Shown: positions 1 through 12,280 of the stretch, piece after piece | How positions within the stretch are numbered: the first letter of the stretch is position 1 | Layout: each line of letters begins with the position of its first letter | NCBI RefSeq assembly: GCF_017562075.2 | Contig: NC_054085.1 | Location: 3,996,566 to 4,060,565, forward strand | DNA length: 64,000 nucleotides | Direction: 5' to 3' | From: Anopheles merus | Taxonomy: Eukaryota; Arthropoda; Insecta; Diptera; Culicidae | Made by a program: the position numbers and the translations under genes | The notes under the pieces: model-generated | The model's input: only the letters and a program-made list of their open reading frames with translations | Told to the model about the DNA's origin: nothing | The model's database searches: none

Positions 1-686
1 TCGCAGGTTTTGTTGATCCTGGTTGCGTGTGAGTGTAGCATATCTGCTATACAGAACTTATTATAACACACACTATCAGCTATAGACACATTGTAATACA
101 CTTTGGAAAGCCAAATCACACCATTGCGACACGTTCATTATAACACATCAGCAAATCAATCCACACCATAGCAACACACTCATACTGTATCGTTCATAAA
201 AAAAACAATTGAAAGACTTTTATCGAAAACAACCGCGCAACCAAAGCAATTCAAGCGTTACTTTAGCAAAATAGACAAACTGAGAACGCATAGCAACTTA
301 ACGCTAAAAGCGCTGCGTAGGCAAAGATCGACCAACGCAACCGTGCCTTGGCTAGAAACTTGTGCCAGTTGAAATTTTCCAGAACCTTTGTAAAAACACT
401 AAAAGCGCAGCATAGGCACAAATTGACATCTCACTCCAATACAAAGTATGAATTGCACCTCATATCAATAACCTTTAATTAGGACAAAAACACATTCCAA
501 AACCAAAATGTACGAAACTCATTGAGTAAAATAAAACAGATTCCGACTGTGGCAAGTGAGATTCGTTCGGACTGCCAAGATAGAACGTTACCCTTCCTAA
601 TACTTCGCCTTCCAACTTATTTCAAGAGTTTAGTTATGTCCCCCTACCCCAGGTAAGGCTTCTAAACTCCAACGTTTCCAGTAAGG

Positions 687-790
687 GAAACCTCCTAAAG
701 GTTTCTATGATCGTCTGGACGATCAAGTGTTGAAAAGTCCCCTCTATCGATGTTTTTATTCCATCTCGGCTCATGTCAGTAAAAACTGAC
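687..790. other. Three consecutive short hairpins
   Basis: Three perfect inverted repeats follow one another: GAAACCT/AGGTTTC (687-693/699-705), GATCGTC/GACGATC (709-715/718-724) and GTCAGT/ACTGAC (775-780/785-790). The copy-B counterpart ends at 10620. Stems are 6-7 bp with short loops. They could be a structured RNA or part of an element end; nothing identifies them. Confidence 0.5.
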
Positions 791-804
791 CTACCGCGAC
801 GTTG

Positions 805-860
805 ATCGATGTACTCGATGTACTCGATGTACTCGATGTACAGTATGTACCGTATGTACG
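805..860. repeat. Short tandem repeat TCGATGTAC
   Basis: Four near-perfect copies of a 10-bp unit (ACTCGATGTA) grade into the variants CAGTATGTAC and CGTATGTACG. It is repeated at about 10635-10690 in copy B. A short minus-strand frame across it encodes His-Arg-Val-rich sequence that is explained by the repeat. Confidence 0.8.
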
Positions 861-1805
861 CCTAACCCATTACATGATAAAGAGAATGCGTTGCTGTGGA
901 TGTTGATTGAAGGGGGGCACTCATATGCGTAAAAGGTGGCGGGGATAATGATCGGGAAGTGCTGGAATGAACAGCTTTCGGCGGAACTATTAATATGTTT
1001 TCTATAATGGTGATGCCATGAGACGAAGTCGGTAGAACTGCTCTGTTTTTTTTCACTATGGGTGTCTCATTATTATCAGCCATGTTTCTGTTATTATCCA
1101 CTAATCCTAAAATGATGAATAATTGCCATCACATATTGACTAATAACACCCTGTGCGGTTAACAGACCGGACTACCAATCAATCAGTCCCATTTCAATTC
1201 TAATAACAACCTCTTTCGAATCTATATCCACAGGAACACGACGCAACGATATCCGGCGAGAATCACTGTTGAAAGAAAAGGAGAACTGGAACGACAATAC
1301 AAGGCAGTGCAGATGGGTGCAATCGTGGAAAAAGGGATGTAAACAACAAGTTATTAGGAAAAGGGGGAAGGGGGGAACTCGCATATACATGTACAGAACA
1401 AGGTTCATCCTTTGTTCAGACCAGTGTCAAGTTTTATTCCGCCATGACATAATAAAAAAATAAAACCACCGATAAACCATCGATAAAACCACCATCTTGA
1501 ATTTTGAACATCGGCCTTTCGACATGCACAAACATTAACCAACCATTCCTCCAAATGCTGAAAAAGAGGGATCTAGGTGAACTTGGCAGTGGTGAATTGT
1601 TACTTGTGTGGTAAAGTGTTTAGGATGAGGAAGGTAAATAATGAGAAATTATGTTTAGTGGTTTGTGGCAGAATGCATTTTTGATATTCGTAAATTCATA
1701 AATTCATAAATATTTATGAGCTATTCCAAAAAAACTAGCTAAACACTACTAAAATAAACTGCACATGGAACTTAAGCTACCTACGCTATGAAAACCTACA
1801 CTGAA

Positions 1806-2452
1806 CTAACCTAGATTTACATTACGTATAGTATTTACAGAATTCGGTTTTGTTCGGTAACGCAACACTCGTCTAAAAAAATCCGTAACAAAGGCGGTGG
1901 TATTGGGTGCCTTAGATGTAGCTGCGGCTTTGGGAAATAGCTCGAAATCGATATTTTTCCGTTTCGCAGAGACCACACAAAAACAAGATCCCACACCTCC
2001 CTTAACCTCGTAAAAATCATCTCGTTCTGAAGTCGTGTCAGACAGTTCTTGGCATGTAGCTTGTCGCTAAACTTTTCAGCTCCTCTCCTGACCGTATGGG
2101 CTGCAGCGTGAAACCGTTCGTCGCCGGAAGCGCGTAACCATCAGGAACGGCACAAACCACTTTCTTTAATTTATCTACCGCGATCTCAGTAGCCATGGCA
2201 GTCTTCCGGGTGATCGTCACTTCTTTTTTCGTAGTTTCGTAGTCGTAGTTTCTGCAGCGAGCTCGTCGAAGCGGCGGTTCATATTGGCTGACAGCTCGGC
2301 TATCAGTTGCAGCACATCGGTCGGAGGAGGAGCAACGGCAGGAGCATCCGTTGCAACGACAGCAGGGACTGTTGCTGGAACGATTGCAGGAACTCCGGCT
2401 TGAGCGGGAACGGCGGTAGGGCGGCGCGAAATTGTGTTTCCACTGGTCGCGG
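1806..2452 (-). pseudogene. DUF4806-like protein gene, broken (copy A)
   Basis: Minus-strand coding remnant in three frames. An Ala/Pro/Val-rich N-terminal part (about 2452-2230) is followed by a predicted helical stretch around LQLIAELSANMNRRFDEL, then DGYALPATNGFTLQPI and EELKSLA, then a third frame to 1806. The motif order DGYA-P-F-L-I-EEL-L matches the gene at 44079-44781, which also has the SWSG signature I associate with DUF4806. The upstream end is cut by the Gypsy LTR at 2453. Both genomic copies have the same frame changes, so the gene was probably already dead. Function unknown; such genes are common in insect mobile DNA. Confidence 0.45.
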
Positions 2453-2660
2453 TGTTGTGTCGACATAATTTAGGTAGCACTGTAAGTAGTTTTCGTTAAG
2501 TATAAAACACTCATTAGCTAGGGAGTGCCCAAGCGGGGCACTCACAACAGGATATATAAGTGTGCACGTGGTGGGTATCGCTCTTCTTCTGTTGTAACGT
2601 GAGAGCGGTAACAAGTACAATAAACTTCCGTTTCTCGAAAAGTGGTGTCTTAATATAACA
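2453..2660 (+). repeat. 5' LTR, copy A
   Basis: 208 bp beginning TGTTGTGTCGAC and ending AATATAACA, the TG...CA ends of a retroelement LTR. It holds a TATATAAG promoter-like box and AATAAA near the 3' part, plus an 8-bp perfect hairpin (GAGTGCCC/GGGCACTC). It reads identically to the copy-B 5' LTR by eye. Confidence 0.9.
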
Positions 2661-4053
2661 TGGCGATCCTGCCAACTCAAAGTGTGCTTCGTACCGTGCT
2701 ATTCAGTATAAAAAAGTGCAGTGAATAATAGTTGCAAATTTGGTCGACTCTACCAAATAATCACGCATGGCTACACGAAACGAAAAAGCTACGTAAAATA
2801 GCTGTATTAATGCACCGAGCAATACAAGCGTACAAGCCTCACCTTCACATTGCGTGACGACAAACGACACCCCAAACCGAGCATCACCATTACCATTGGG
2901 TAACGCCAGAAAAAATCACCAAATCAGAAGAGAATTATCTGCGCTGACCGACAAACCAAATCAGCACGACGAGCAGCACCTGTAACTAAATACAGCTACA
3001 GCAGCGTGCCGACCGCCATCGCACTAACCAACGGAACACGGGACGTCAGGGCATCGAACTTCGCCATCGCAACGATCGAAAAAAAAAGTGACATCAAGGC
3101 ACCGTGCTCCAAAAGCGTGCTAATAACGAAAATACAACATCCGAGAACATCCTTCCACCGAGCGAAGAAGAAATCCAGCATCCGAGAGCATCATCGCGCC
3201 GAGCAACAGAACGCGTTACATCGAGAGCAAGCTGCGCCAGCGCGTTGAACGAGAGAGCCACACCAGCACGTCTAGCGCCGCCATCGCGCTGATGATTCAC
3301 TTCGAGCCAGCTGCAGACGCATAACCTATACGCAATAAAAGGTACGTGATACCCCCACAAGTAAGTGCCACAAAAAAAAAGTGATTTTGTAACTTAAGCT
3401 AGATAGGATGTTTTATTTAGTTTTGCTATTTATTTTTTTTAAACTGTGCATTATTTATTTCAAAATATTTTTATCGTATTAAATCATAAATCGTGTTTGA
3501 AAAAAAAAGAGGAAGAAGTGTTAGGTAAAGTGAAAAAAAGTCGAAGTGTTAGTGCAGTTACAGCATTCCTATCCACGTTAACCCTTTGCATTGGTTGTTT
3601 TTGCTAGTAAGTTGGAGCCTCGTGATCCTTCGTGATAATCTCATATAATCGGGCTTAATTAAATCGTTCGAACGTGATGAGTTCTTATCAGTTTTTTGGG
3701 TTTTCACAATTCTAAAAAAAAAAAAATAATAATAATAATAATAAATTTAAATATTTTTCATCATATGTTTTTTTTTCACCATGCGATATAAGTGTTAACA
3801 GTGCGTAAAACAAAAAAAATAATAATAATAAAAATATATATATATTTATATAATATATAATAATACATTTTTTTTCCTTATCATATAAAGTGCATTCATG
3901 TAAAGTGTCATATAAAGTGATTTACCTGTTATCTTATTAATAATATTTTCTTTCCAAGTGGTGTCTAAATAACTATTACATTTTTTAAGTTCCTGTATAC
4001 CTGCTACTAGTTCATACTCTTACGCATATTGTTAAATTGAATTTTCCCGCTAA

Positions 4054-5136
4054 ATGAAAAAAAAATCATTACCAGCTACTAGCACCCCTGCAACTAGAAC
4101 TACTAGGAATAAAACTAATAGTACCCCTGCGATTAAAACCAATACAAATAAAACTACTGGTATCCCTTCAAATAAAACCATTATAAACGAAACCATTACA
4201 AAAGTAACCTGCAGTGAACCTTGCACAATGGCAGCCAAGTTGGATATTAGTTTAGCACTAAAACTGGTCAAACCTTTCGATGGTACCAATACGCTATTAA
4301 ATCCATATATTGAAAGTGTTGAACTACTTTTAGATTATGCTGAAAAAGTGCCTGAAGTGGACATCGTTAAATTTATGAAAACCACATTGATTGGTACTGC
4401 TCATGGAGTCATAGACACAGCATGCAATGTAAAAGAAGCTTTCAGTCTTCTTCGTACACGATTCAGCGTGCACTTAACGCCGCTAGCTGTAGAAAAAGAA
4501 TTAACCGCGCTGAAACAAGGCTCAAAAACTATTTCCGAATTTGGGAAGGAGTTAGAAAAAATGGCAGCTAAATTATCAGCAGCTCATGTAGCTGTAGGAA
4601 CTTTTTCTACGGAATTTGCCGCACATAGCATTGTTAATCCAATTATAGTACGCGCCTTTACGCAAGGTTTGAATGAAGCTAACACAAGATTTTTCTTGCA
4701 AGCACGCAATCCGCTTACACTTTGCAAAGCCATATCAGATGCTTTAGAATGTGAACCGATTGCAGAGCGATCAACGGCTCTTTGGTATCAAACCCCGCGT
4801 CCATCGCAACGCTATACGAGACGCCCCCAAAACTCATACTATCCTAGGCAATCGTATAACCCAGCATATAGAGGTAGACCATACCAGCGGTATTCTAGTA
4901 ATCAAGGTTATGAAAACCAGCCACGAAATATTACAAATAACAATCAACGTGGATATAGGAGCAGAAATTATTCGAACAGCCACTTTCAACAGCGAATGCC
5001 AAGCGCAACATCAACTGAGCGAAGCAATAACAACAATAGAGTGCATTTGGGAAATGCTAACGATTTGGAAGATTTTCACGATGCAGTTCCAAACTCAAAT
5101 GAAGAGCATGATGAAATAATTAATTTATTTCGTTAA
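4054..5136 (+). CDS. gag: Gag polyprotein, copy A (360 aa, open)
   Basis: Structural protein that would form the virus-like particle of the retrotransposon. A Thr/Asn/Lys-rich leader (residues 1-50) precedes a capsid-like region of about 200 residues (FDGTNTLLNPYIESVELLL, then KQGSKTISEFGKELEKM). The C-terminal 120 residues are rich in Arg, Tyr, Asn and Gln and contain no CCHC knuckle, so RNA binding is probably through the basic tail. Start chosen at ATG 4054; a second plausible start with better context is the ATG at codon 59 (ACAATGG). It ends in TAA; pol follows in the +1 frame. Confidence 0.85.
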   Translation: MKKKSLPATSTPATRTTRNKTNSTPAIKTNTNKTTGIPSNKTIINETITKVTCSEPCTMAAKLDISLALKLVKPFDGTNTLLNPYIESVELLLDYAEKVPEVDIVKFMKTTLIGTAHGVIDTACNVKEAFSLLRTRFSVHLTPLAVEKELTALKQGSKTISEFGKELEKMAAKLSAAHVAVGTFSTEFAAHSIVNPIIVRAFTQGLNEANTRFFLQARNPLTLCKAISDALECEPIAERSTALWYQTPRPSQRYTRRPQNSYYPRQSYNPAYRGRPYQRYSSNQGYENQPRNITNNNQRGYRSRNYSNSHFQQRMPSATSTERSNNNNRVHLGNANDLEDFHDAVPNSNEEHDEIINLFR

Positions 5137-8100
5137 ATTACAATTTGATACGGGCGTTAAGGCCAAGTTTTGTTTATTCGGAATTAATCGCGATCTAGTG
5201 ATTGATACCGGAGCTACATGTTGCGTATTAAATTCAAACTATGTTCCCAAGCAAGCCGTCATAGATAAAACTTATACAATAAGTATTCACGGTATCAACG
5301 GAACTACTAAATCTTTAGGGTGCATTGAAACAAGCATTTATGCTAACACGCAAAATTTTCCAATCATATTTCATGTCGTAGATACACTTCCATGCCACAT
5401 TGTAGGATTAATAGGAGCTAACATTTTGAGAAAACATAAAGCTAATATAAATTTTGAAAATATGAGTTTGACTTGTAATGCCAACCATAAAACAAACATG
5501 TTTTATAATCCCACCCAGAACAGAATTTGTTACCTTTACCGATACTACACACACTGATACTTGTGTAGTGCTTAATGAAAAAATTCAACCAAATGTGTAC
5601 ATAGCTAACACAATAGCGAATCCAAAAAATGGTAAATTACCAATACGCATAGCAAATTTTCAAAATAAGTCAGTAACAATAACCAAACTACAACCAACTA
5701 TTACACCCGCTTCAGATTTCAACATCTTGGAAATTAAAACTCCGCAACATAATATTGATCATGCTAATCAAATGTTGAAGGAACTTGATTTATCACATCT
5801 ACACGAAGATGAAAAGGAAGTTATTGCCAAGATTTGTCTCAAATATAATGACATATTCTGTTTGCAAAATGATAAACTAAGTACCACTACAGTTTATGAA
5901 GCGTCTTTAAAAATAAAAAATAATACTATGCGTATATATTCAAAACCATACAGGTTACCGTATGCACAAAAAGAAGAAGTTGATAACCAAATCCGTAAAA
6001 TGTTAAAAAATAAAACAATAAAGCCACACAGCAGAATGGAACAGTCCAATTTTATTGGTTCCCAAAAAGGCTAATGCTGATAAAAAAGAAATGGAGGCTT
6101 GTAATCGATTATCGCAAAGTAAACAATGTATTGCAAGATGATAAATCCCTTTACCGAATATTGATGAAGTCATAGATACCTTATCAGGATCTAAATATTT
6201 TTCACATCTAGATTTATCTCAAGGGTACTATCAATGCAAATTAAGAAAAGAAATCGACCAATTACCGCCTTTACTCCCCAACTGGTCAGTATCAGATGAC
6301 AAGATTGCCAATGGACTAAAAATAAGTCCTTTACTTTCTCGAGAATGATGGACAGTGGCAATGTCAGGCTTAAACGCAGAACAATGTCTCATTACTTGGA
6401 CGACATCGTCGTATTTGGAAAAAACATGCAGGAACATAATAAAAATTTATTGGATGTCTTTGAGCGATTACGGCAAGTGAACCTCAAATTAAACACGGAA
6501 AAATGTCATTTTTTGAAGAAGGAATAATATATCTGGGACATTATATTTCCGCAGAAGGATAAAACCCGATCCACAGAAACTGAAATGCATCAACGATTGG
6601 CAACCCCCTAAATCCGATGAAGTGAAACGTTTTGTAGCCTTCGCAAATTATTATAGAAAGCACATAAAGAATTTTGCCGCTATTTGCATGCCATTAAACC
6701 GGCTAACAAGAAAGGAATTCCATTTGATTGGACTCCCACTTGTCAAACCGCGTTCAACACACTTAAAGAACTTTTGTTAATCCTCCGGTCTTAGACTTCC
6801 CTGATTTCAGTGAAAACAATACTTTTGTTCTACATACCGATGCCTCTAACAGTGCATTAGGTGCAGTACTAAGTAACCAAACGGGAAACCCATTTCGTTG
6901 CCAGTAAAACCTTAACAAAGCCGAGCTTAATATGCAACCATAGAAAAAGAATTGTTGGCTATAGTATGGTCCGTTAAACATTATCGTCCATATCTTTATG
7001 GAAGGCATTTCAACATTTTTACTGATCATAGACCTCTAGTCTATCTCTTTACTATGAACAACCCTCAAGCCGTTTAACCAAATTTAGGCTAGCGTGGAAG
7101 AGTATAACTTTACTATTTGCTATAAGAAAGGGACTGAAAATGTAATAGCCGACACCTTATCAAGATTACCATTATCTGATCTACAAAACCATGAGTGCAC
7201 AGGAAGAAAAATACTAATTACAACAAGGTCGAAAGCTGTCAGCAACGATACATGCAAAACATAATAATTCAGCAGTATCTAAAGTCAATTATATTAAGCT
7301 GCAGTTTTTGTAACGATGCAAAAGACCTTGTTATTTCAAAAGATAACATTTTTTTGCCAAAATCTTACACTATCGTTCACCTACGGGGTATGATAGTTAG
7401 GATTAAAGCCCATGTGAAAGCACTGAAACATAAAACATATTTGGTGAAGAAACAAATGATGAAATTACTAAACAATTTATGAAACAATTAAAAACCCTGA
7501 ATGAGAAGGGAATGCCAGAAATCATCGTACTCAACGAAAAGGTTGAAGTAGTAAAGGATTGGAAAAGCGAAAAAAGCTGGTAATAATGAACGACTCCATA
7601 CCTTACCAACGGCAGGACACGCAGGATTCCATCGGACTGTCAATACGATCAAGCAAAGGTATCGTGGCCAGGGATTGATAAAGATGTAAAAGAAACGATA
7701 GCCAAATGCAAACAATGCCAATTATATAAATCAAATAAGCCACCAAAAATACCACTAAAAATAACAAATACCGCAAAAACAAGTATGGAAAAGATATTCA
7801 TTGACCTAGTAGCTCCATTAGTAAATTCCATGGCTTTGATTAGATTTTAACAACACAGTGTGATTTAACCAAGTTTGTAACAGCCACGCCTACAAAACAA
7901 AAGAACTGAAACAGTCGCAAAAGTATTCGTAGAACAGGTTATCCTTAAGTAACGGAGTGCGACCGAAACAATTTGTACGGATAGAGGCACAGAATTCCTT
8001 TCAACACTGTTAACGAGATATGTAAACTATTACAAATAGAAAAACTGCAATCCACTGCGTACCATCATGAGAGCAGTAGGAGCTCTTGAAAACTCGCACA

Positions 8101-8463
8101 AACAATTAGGAATTTTCTAAGAATACACAGTGATAGAAAAGCGTTAGATTGGCATAAATGGACAAACTTCTACGAGTTTGCCTATAACAATACAGTACAC
8201 ACTGCTAAGGTTATACCCGTTCTACCTTACGTACGGCCAGCAAATATACCATCTAACGTAATAAAAGAAAAAGTTACAGAGTGCAATACGACCTTGAGAA
8301 TTACGCAACTATTTTAAGGCTTAAATTGAACATAGCGCATGAGGAAGTAAGGAATCGTCTAATACAAAATAAGATTAAAAGCAAAGAGTATTACGACGAA
8401 AAACACAAAACATAAAACATTCAACGAGGCAACCAGATATTAATTCGAGGAGAAAATGTAAAG
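5120..8463 (+). pseudogene. pol: Pol polyprotein, copy A, many single-base indels
   Basis: Protease (IDTGATCCVLN at 5198), reverse transcriptase, RNase H and integrase in the same order as copy B but split among frames. One extra A near 5490 ends the protease frame. Bases are missing around 6040-6530, including near the YLDDIVVFG catalytic motif, and throughout the integrase (7600-8260). Nearly all differences from copy B are one-base gains or losses, the pattern of poorly polished long reads near a contig end. Inactive as written. Confidence 0.85.
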
Positions 8464-8474
8464 AAATTGGAAAC

Positions 8475-8574
8475 NNNNNNNNNNNNNNNNNNNNNNNNNN
8501 NNNNNNNNNNNNNNNNNNNNNNNNNNNNNNNNNNNNNNNNNNNNNNNNNNNNNNNNNNNNNNNNNNNNNNNNNN
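8475..8574. other. Assembly gap (100 N)
   Basis: Exactly 100 N, the usual placeholder for a gap of unknown size. The 3' end and 3' LTR of the copy-A Gypsy element should lie in it. Confidence 0.99.
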
Positions 8575-8669
8575 TACAGTTCATCACAATTCATCATAAC
8601 GAAAGGAAAAATATCTAAAAGCTTATCACTAATAACTATATCCCAGTTATATTTTTTTTTTCTGATATT

Positions 8670-9192
8670 GGGGCCTTCACGATTCTAGTTGTTTTTGTAT
8701 GGAGTTTGACAGTTGGGGCTGAATCATGTAACACTCCATACAAACCACACAAAAAACTAGCCTGCAATTTCAGTCTAGATTATTCTAGCCACAAAGCTAG
8801 AATTAGATTCGAGTACCTGCTCGAAACACGGTTTTGTTTACATTTATCCCAAGGTGCATTAAAGAATCAGGTGATCGAATCTGGAATCAAAGTGTATGTA
8901 GTCCAGGTGGTCTCATAGCATTTTTTATAACCAAATTTGAATATCACTTTTGACAGGATGGTGAAAACTTTGTTCAAACAAGCTTTCTGAAGGCATGACG
9001 AATACACAAAACACTCTTAAAATCTTCATTCAGAAACAGAAGCGATAAAAATCAGTCTTCTAAATTCATACACCTTGTGATAAGCCCACCTGTAGATTTT
9101 ACCCACTTAGATAGCTGCTCGAAAACTGATATACAATGCAAAAAGCTGACAGAATGAAATTTCAGCCAACGAGCTTAAAACGGAAAGGCCCC
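8670..9192. mobile_element. Harbinger/Tourist-like MITE, copy 1
   Basis: About 523 bp bounded by GGGGCCTT and its complement AAGGCCCC. It matches 54572-55110 along nearly its whole length, with many scattered differences and small indels. No coding capacity. The second copy is flanked by TTA on both sides, the target choice of PIF/Harbinger elements, so a Tourist-type MITE is the best guess. The 95 bases between the gap and this element (8575-8669) show nothing recognisable. Confidence 0.7.
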
Positions 9193-9257
9193 CATTCTTC
9201 GTTTCTTTGTCGTTTCTAACTTTCCCATTTTTGAAGGCTTGCAATTATAAATTTTTT

Positions 9258-9880
9258 TGTTTAAGAATGTTTTTCACGTAGGCGTCAGTAAGATTGTCAA
9301 TCGATTGCCTCCAATAAATTTGAGTAGACTTAAAATATGCATATACTTCGAGAAGCAAATTTTAGGTCCCTGCTTGCCTTCGAGTTCGAGAACAATTTTT
9401 AACTGTTTATCAAAATCTGTGACATCCGTTAGTATTTGCACGATTTGACCAACTAGTTTACCATATACGTACCATTTTGTAACGATTGTTCAAATTGTTT
9501 AGGCTATGTTCATCGCTTATCCTGTCTACTTCAAATGACCTAGAGACGGTAAATTCGTTTCTACACACGTTATTCATTATCGTCGAAACCTGCGGTGATA
9601 ACTTCTCCAGCATTTTAATAGCAACGTCACTTCCTTTCAATCTTTTCTTCTCTATTCATCTTTGAATATGCGATATCAGTTGCAGGTACTGATGCTTTAG
9701 GTGCTATTGGTGGTTTGGGTGCTGTTGCCGGTTTTGGTGCTTCTGTATATTTGAATGCTGTGTTAGTTTTGGTACCATTGGGAGTTTAGGAACAGAAGCA
9801 GGATCAGAAACAACTTTGGGTTTAGGAGGAATCGCAGGTTTTGTTGATCCTGGTTGCGTGTGAGTGTAGCATATCTGCTA
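9258..9880 (-). pseudogene. Proline-rich protein gene fragment, unidentified
   Basis: Minus-strand frames read in order: a Pro/Lys/Ala-rich stretch (TKPAIPPKPK, then KPATAPKPPIAPKAS), then a more ordinary segment with MLEKLSPQVSTIMNNV, SFEVDRISDEHSLNNLNN and, after frame changes, IVLELEGKQGP. The order (low-complexity Pro-rich part, then a compact domain starting near an F-x-V-x-x-I motif) recalls the DUF4806-type genes in this window, but I cannot show homology. At least two frame changes break it. The window's first bases are the matching end of copy A. Confidence 0.35.
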
Positions 9881-9899
9881 TACAGAATTATTATAACCA

Positions 9900-11635
9900 C
9901 ACTATCAGCTATAGACACATTGTAATACACTTTGGAAAGCCAAATCACACCATTGCGACACGTTCATTATAACACATCAGCAAATCAATCCACACCATAG
10001 CAACACACTCATACTGTATCGTTCATAAAAAAAACAATTGAAAGACTTTTATCGAAAACAACCGCGCAACCAAAGCAATTCAAGCGTTACTTTAGCAAAA
10101 TAGACAAACTGAGAACGCATAGCAACTTAACGCTAAAAGCGCTGCGTAGGCAAAGATCGACCAACGCAACCGTGCCTTGGCTAGAAACTTGTGCCAGTTG
10201 AAATTTTCCAGAACCTTTGTAAAAACACTAAAAGCGCAGCATAGGCACAAATTGACATCTCACTCCAATACAAAGTATGAATTGCACCTCATATCAATAA
10301 CCTTTAATTAGGACAAAAACACATTCCAAAACCAAAATGTACGAAACTCATTGAGTAAAAATAAAACAGATTCCGACTGTGGCAAGTGAGATTCGTTCGG
10401 ACTGCCAAGATAGAACGTTACCCTTCCTAATACTTCGCCTTCCAACTTATTTCAAGAGTTTAGTTATGTCCCCCTACCCCAGGTAAGGCTTCTAAACTCC
10501 AACGTTTCCAGTAAGGGAAACCTCCTAAAGGTTTCTATGATCGTCTGGACGATCAAGTGTTGAAAAGTCCCCTCTATCGATGTTTTTATTCCATCTCGGC
10601 TCATGTCAGTAAAAACTGACCTACCGCGACGTTGATCGATGTACTCGATGTACTCGATGTACTCGATGTACAGTATGTACCGTATGTACGCCTAACCCAT
10701 TACATGATAAAGAGAATGCGTTGCTGTGGATGTTGATTGAAGGGGGGCACTCATATGCGTAAAAGGTGGCGGGGATAATGATCGGGAAGTGCTGGAATGA
10801 ACAGCTTTCGGCGGAACTATTAATATGTTTTCTATAATGGTGATGCCATGAGACGAAGTCGGTAGAACTGCTCTGTTTTTTTTCACTATTGGGTGTCTCA
10901 TTATTATCAGCCATGTTTCTGTTATTATCCACTAATCCTAAAATGATGAATAATTGCCATCACATATTGACTAATAACACCCCTGTGCGGTTAACAGACC
11001 GGACTACCAATCAATCAGTCCCATTTCAATTCTAATAACAACCTCTTTCGAATCTATATCCACAGGAACACGACGCAACGATATCCGGCGAGAATCACTG
11101 TTGAAAGAAAAGGAGAACTGGAACGACAATACAAGGCAGTGCAGATGGGTGCAATCGTGGAAAAAGGGATGTAAACAACAAGTTATTAGGAAAAGGGGAA
11201 GGGGGGAACTCGCATATACATGTACAGAACAAGGTTCATCCTTTGTTCAGACCAGTGTCAAGTTTTATTCCGCCATGACATAATAAAAAAATAAAACCAC
11301 CGATAAACCATCGATAAAACCACCATCTTGAATTTTGAACATCGGCCTTTCGACATGCACAAACATTAACCACCATTCCTCCAAATGCTGAAAAAGAGGG
11401 ATCTAGGTGAACTTGGCAGTGGTGAATTGTTACTTGTGTGGTAAAGTGTTTAGGATGAGGAAGGTAAATAATGAGAAATTATGTTTAGTGGTTTGTGGCA
11501 GAATGCATTTTTGATATTCGTAAATTCATAAATTCATAAATATTTATGAGCTATTCCAAAAAAACTAGCTAAACACTACTAAAATAAACTGCACATGGAA
11601 CTTAAGCTACCTACGCTATGAAAACCTACACTGAA
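9900..11635. other. Non-coding stretch upstream of the DUF4806-like gene (copy B)
   Basis: Counterpart of 60-1805 with the same hairpins and short repeat. A 103-codon minus-strand frame at 10621-10932 is partly repeat translation and changes frame between copies; I do not regard it as a gene. Confidence 0.6.
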
Positions 11636-11637
11636 CT

Positions 11638-12280
11638 AACCTAGATTTACATTACGTATAGTATTTACAGAATTCGGTTTTGTTCGGTAACGCAACACTC
11701 GTCTAAAAAAATCCGTAACAAAGGCGGTGGTATTGGGTGCCTTAGATGTAGCTGCGGCTTTGGGAAATAGCTCGAAATCGATATTTTTCCGTTTCGCAGA
11801 GACCACAAAAACAAGATCCCACACCTCCCTTAACCTCGTAAAAATCATCTCGTTCTGAAGTCGTGTCAGACAGTTCTTGGCATGTAGCTTGTCGCTAAAC
11901 TTTTCAGCTCCTCTCCTGACCGTATGGGCTGCAGCGTGAAACCGTTCGTCGCCGGAAGCGCGTAACCATCAGGAACGGCACAAACCACTTTCTTTAATTT
12001 ATCTACCGCGATCTCAGTAGCCATGGCAGTCTTCCGGGTGATCGTCACTTCTTTTTTCGTAGTTTCGTAGTCGTAGTTTCTGCAGCGAGCTCGTCGAAGC
12101 GGCGGTTCATATTGGCTGACAGCTCGGCTATCAGTTGCAGCACATCGGTCGGAGGAGGAGCAACGGCAGGAGCATCCGTTGCAACGACAGCAGGGACTGT
12201 TGCTGGAACGATTGCAGGAACTCCGGCTTGAGCGGGAACGGCGGTAGGGCGGCGCGAAATTGTGTTTCCACTGGTCGCGG
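11638..12280 (-). pseudogene. DUF4806-like protein gene, broken and interrupted by Gypsy (copy B)
   Basis: Same gene as 1806-2452. Reading leftward from the LTR: Ala/Pro/Val-rich segment, helical segment, DGYALP motif region, then a C-terminal piece ending NTIRNVNLG. A 2-bp difference from copy A near 11805 changes which C-terminal frame is open. The first few codons lie beyond the insertion, at 18687-18708, because the gene was split by the retrotransposon: both sides share the GCGG target duplication. Confidence 0.45.

Larger units (their letters stand above)
60..1805. other. Non-coding stretch upstream of the DUF4806-like gene (copy A)
   Basis: I see no convincing gene. The short open frames here have no recognisable motif. 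The stretch holds three adjacent perfect hairpins (687-790), a short repeat of TCGATGTAC (about 805-860), and a weak repeated motif around CTAAAAGCGC near 305 and 400. The same content lies at about 9890-11635 in copy B. Confidence 0.6.
1..8474. repeat. Large direct repeat, copy A (with 9832-18318)
   Basis: The window opens inside a segment that reappears from 9832, in the same order and orientation, up to base 18318. It includes non-coding DNA, a DUF4806-like gene fragment and a Ty3/Gypsy element with the same insertion point. Up to about 6 kb the copies differ at only a few sites. From about 6 kb to the gap at 8475, copy A carries many single-base losses. The period is about 9.83 kb. It is either a recent segmental duplication or an unpolished contig end kept beside its better version. 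Confidence 0.9.
2453..8474 (+). mobile_element. Ty3/Gypsy (mdg1-like) LTR retrotransposon, copy A, 3' end lost in gap
   Basis: Same element as 12281-18686: 5' LTR, primer site, long leader, gag, then protease, reverse transcriptase, RNase H and integrase. The 3' LTR falls in the gap at 8475. The 5' flank ends in GCGG exactly as in copy B, so this is the same insertion event duplicated, not a second insertion. Gag is fully open here (one A more in its first homopolymer than in copy B) while pol has more indels. Confidence 0.9.

Noticed and set aside
2303..2680. 125-codon minus-strand ORF across the LTR border
   Set aside because: It joins LTR sequence to the DUF4806-like gene in an alternative frame; the frame used by the gene is different.
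4751..5119. 122-codon ORF overlapping gag
   Set aside because: Alternative frame within the gag gene with no motif; present in both copies only because gag is.
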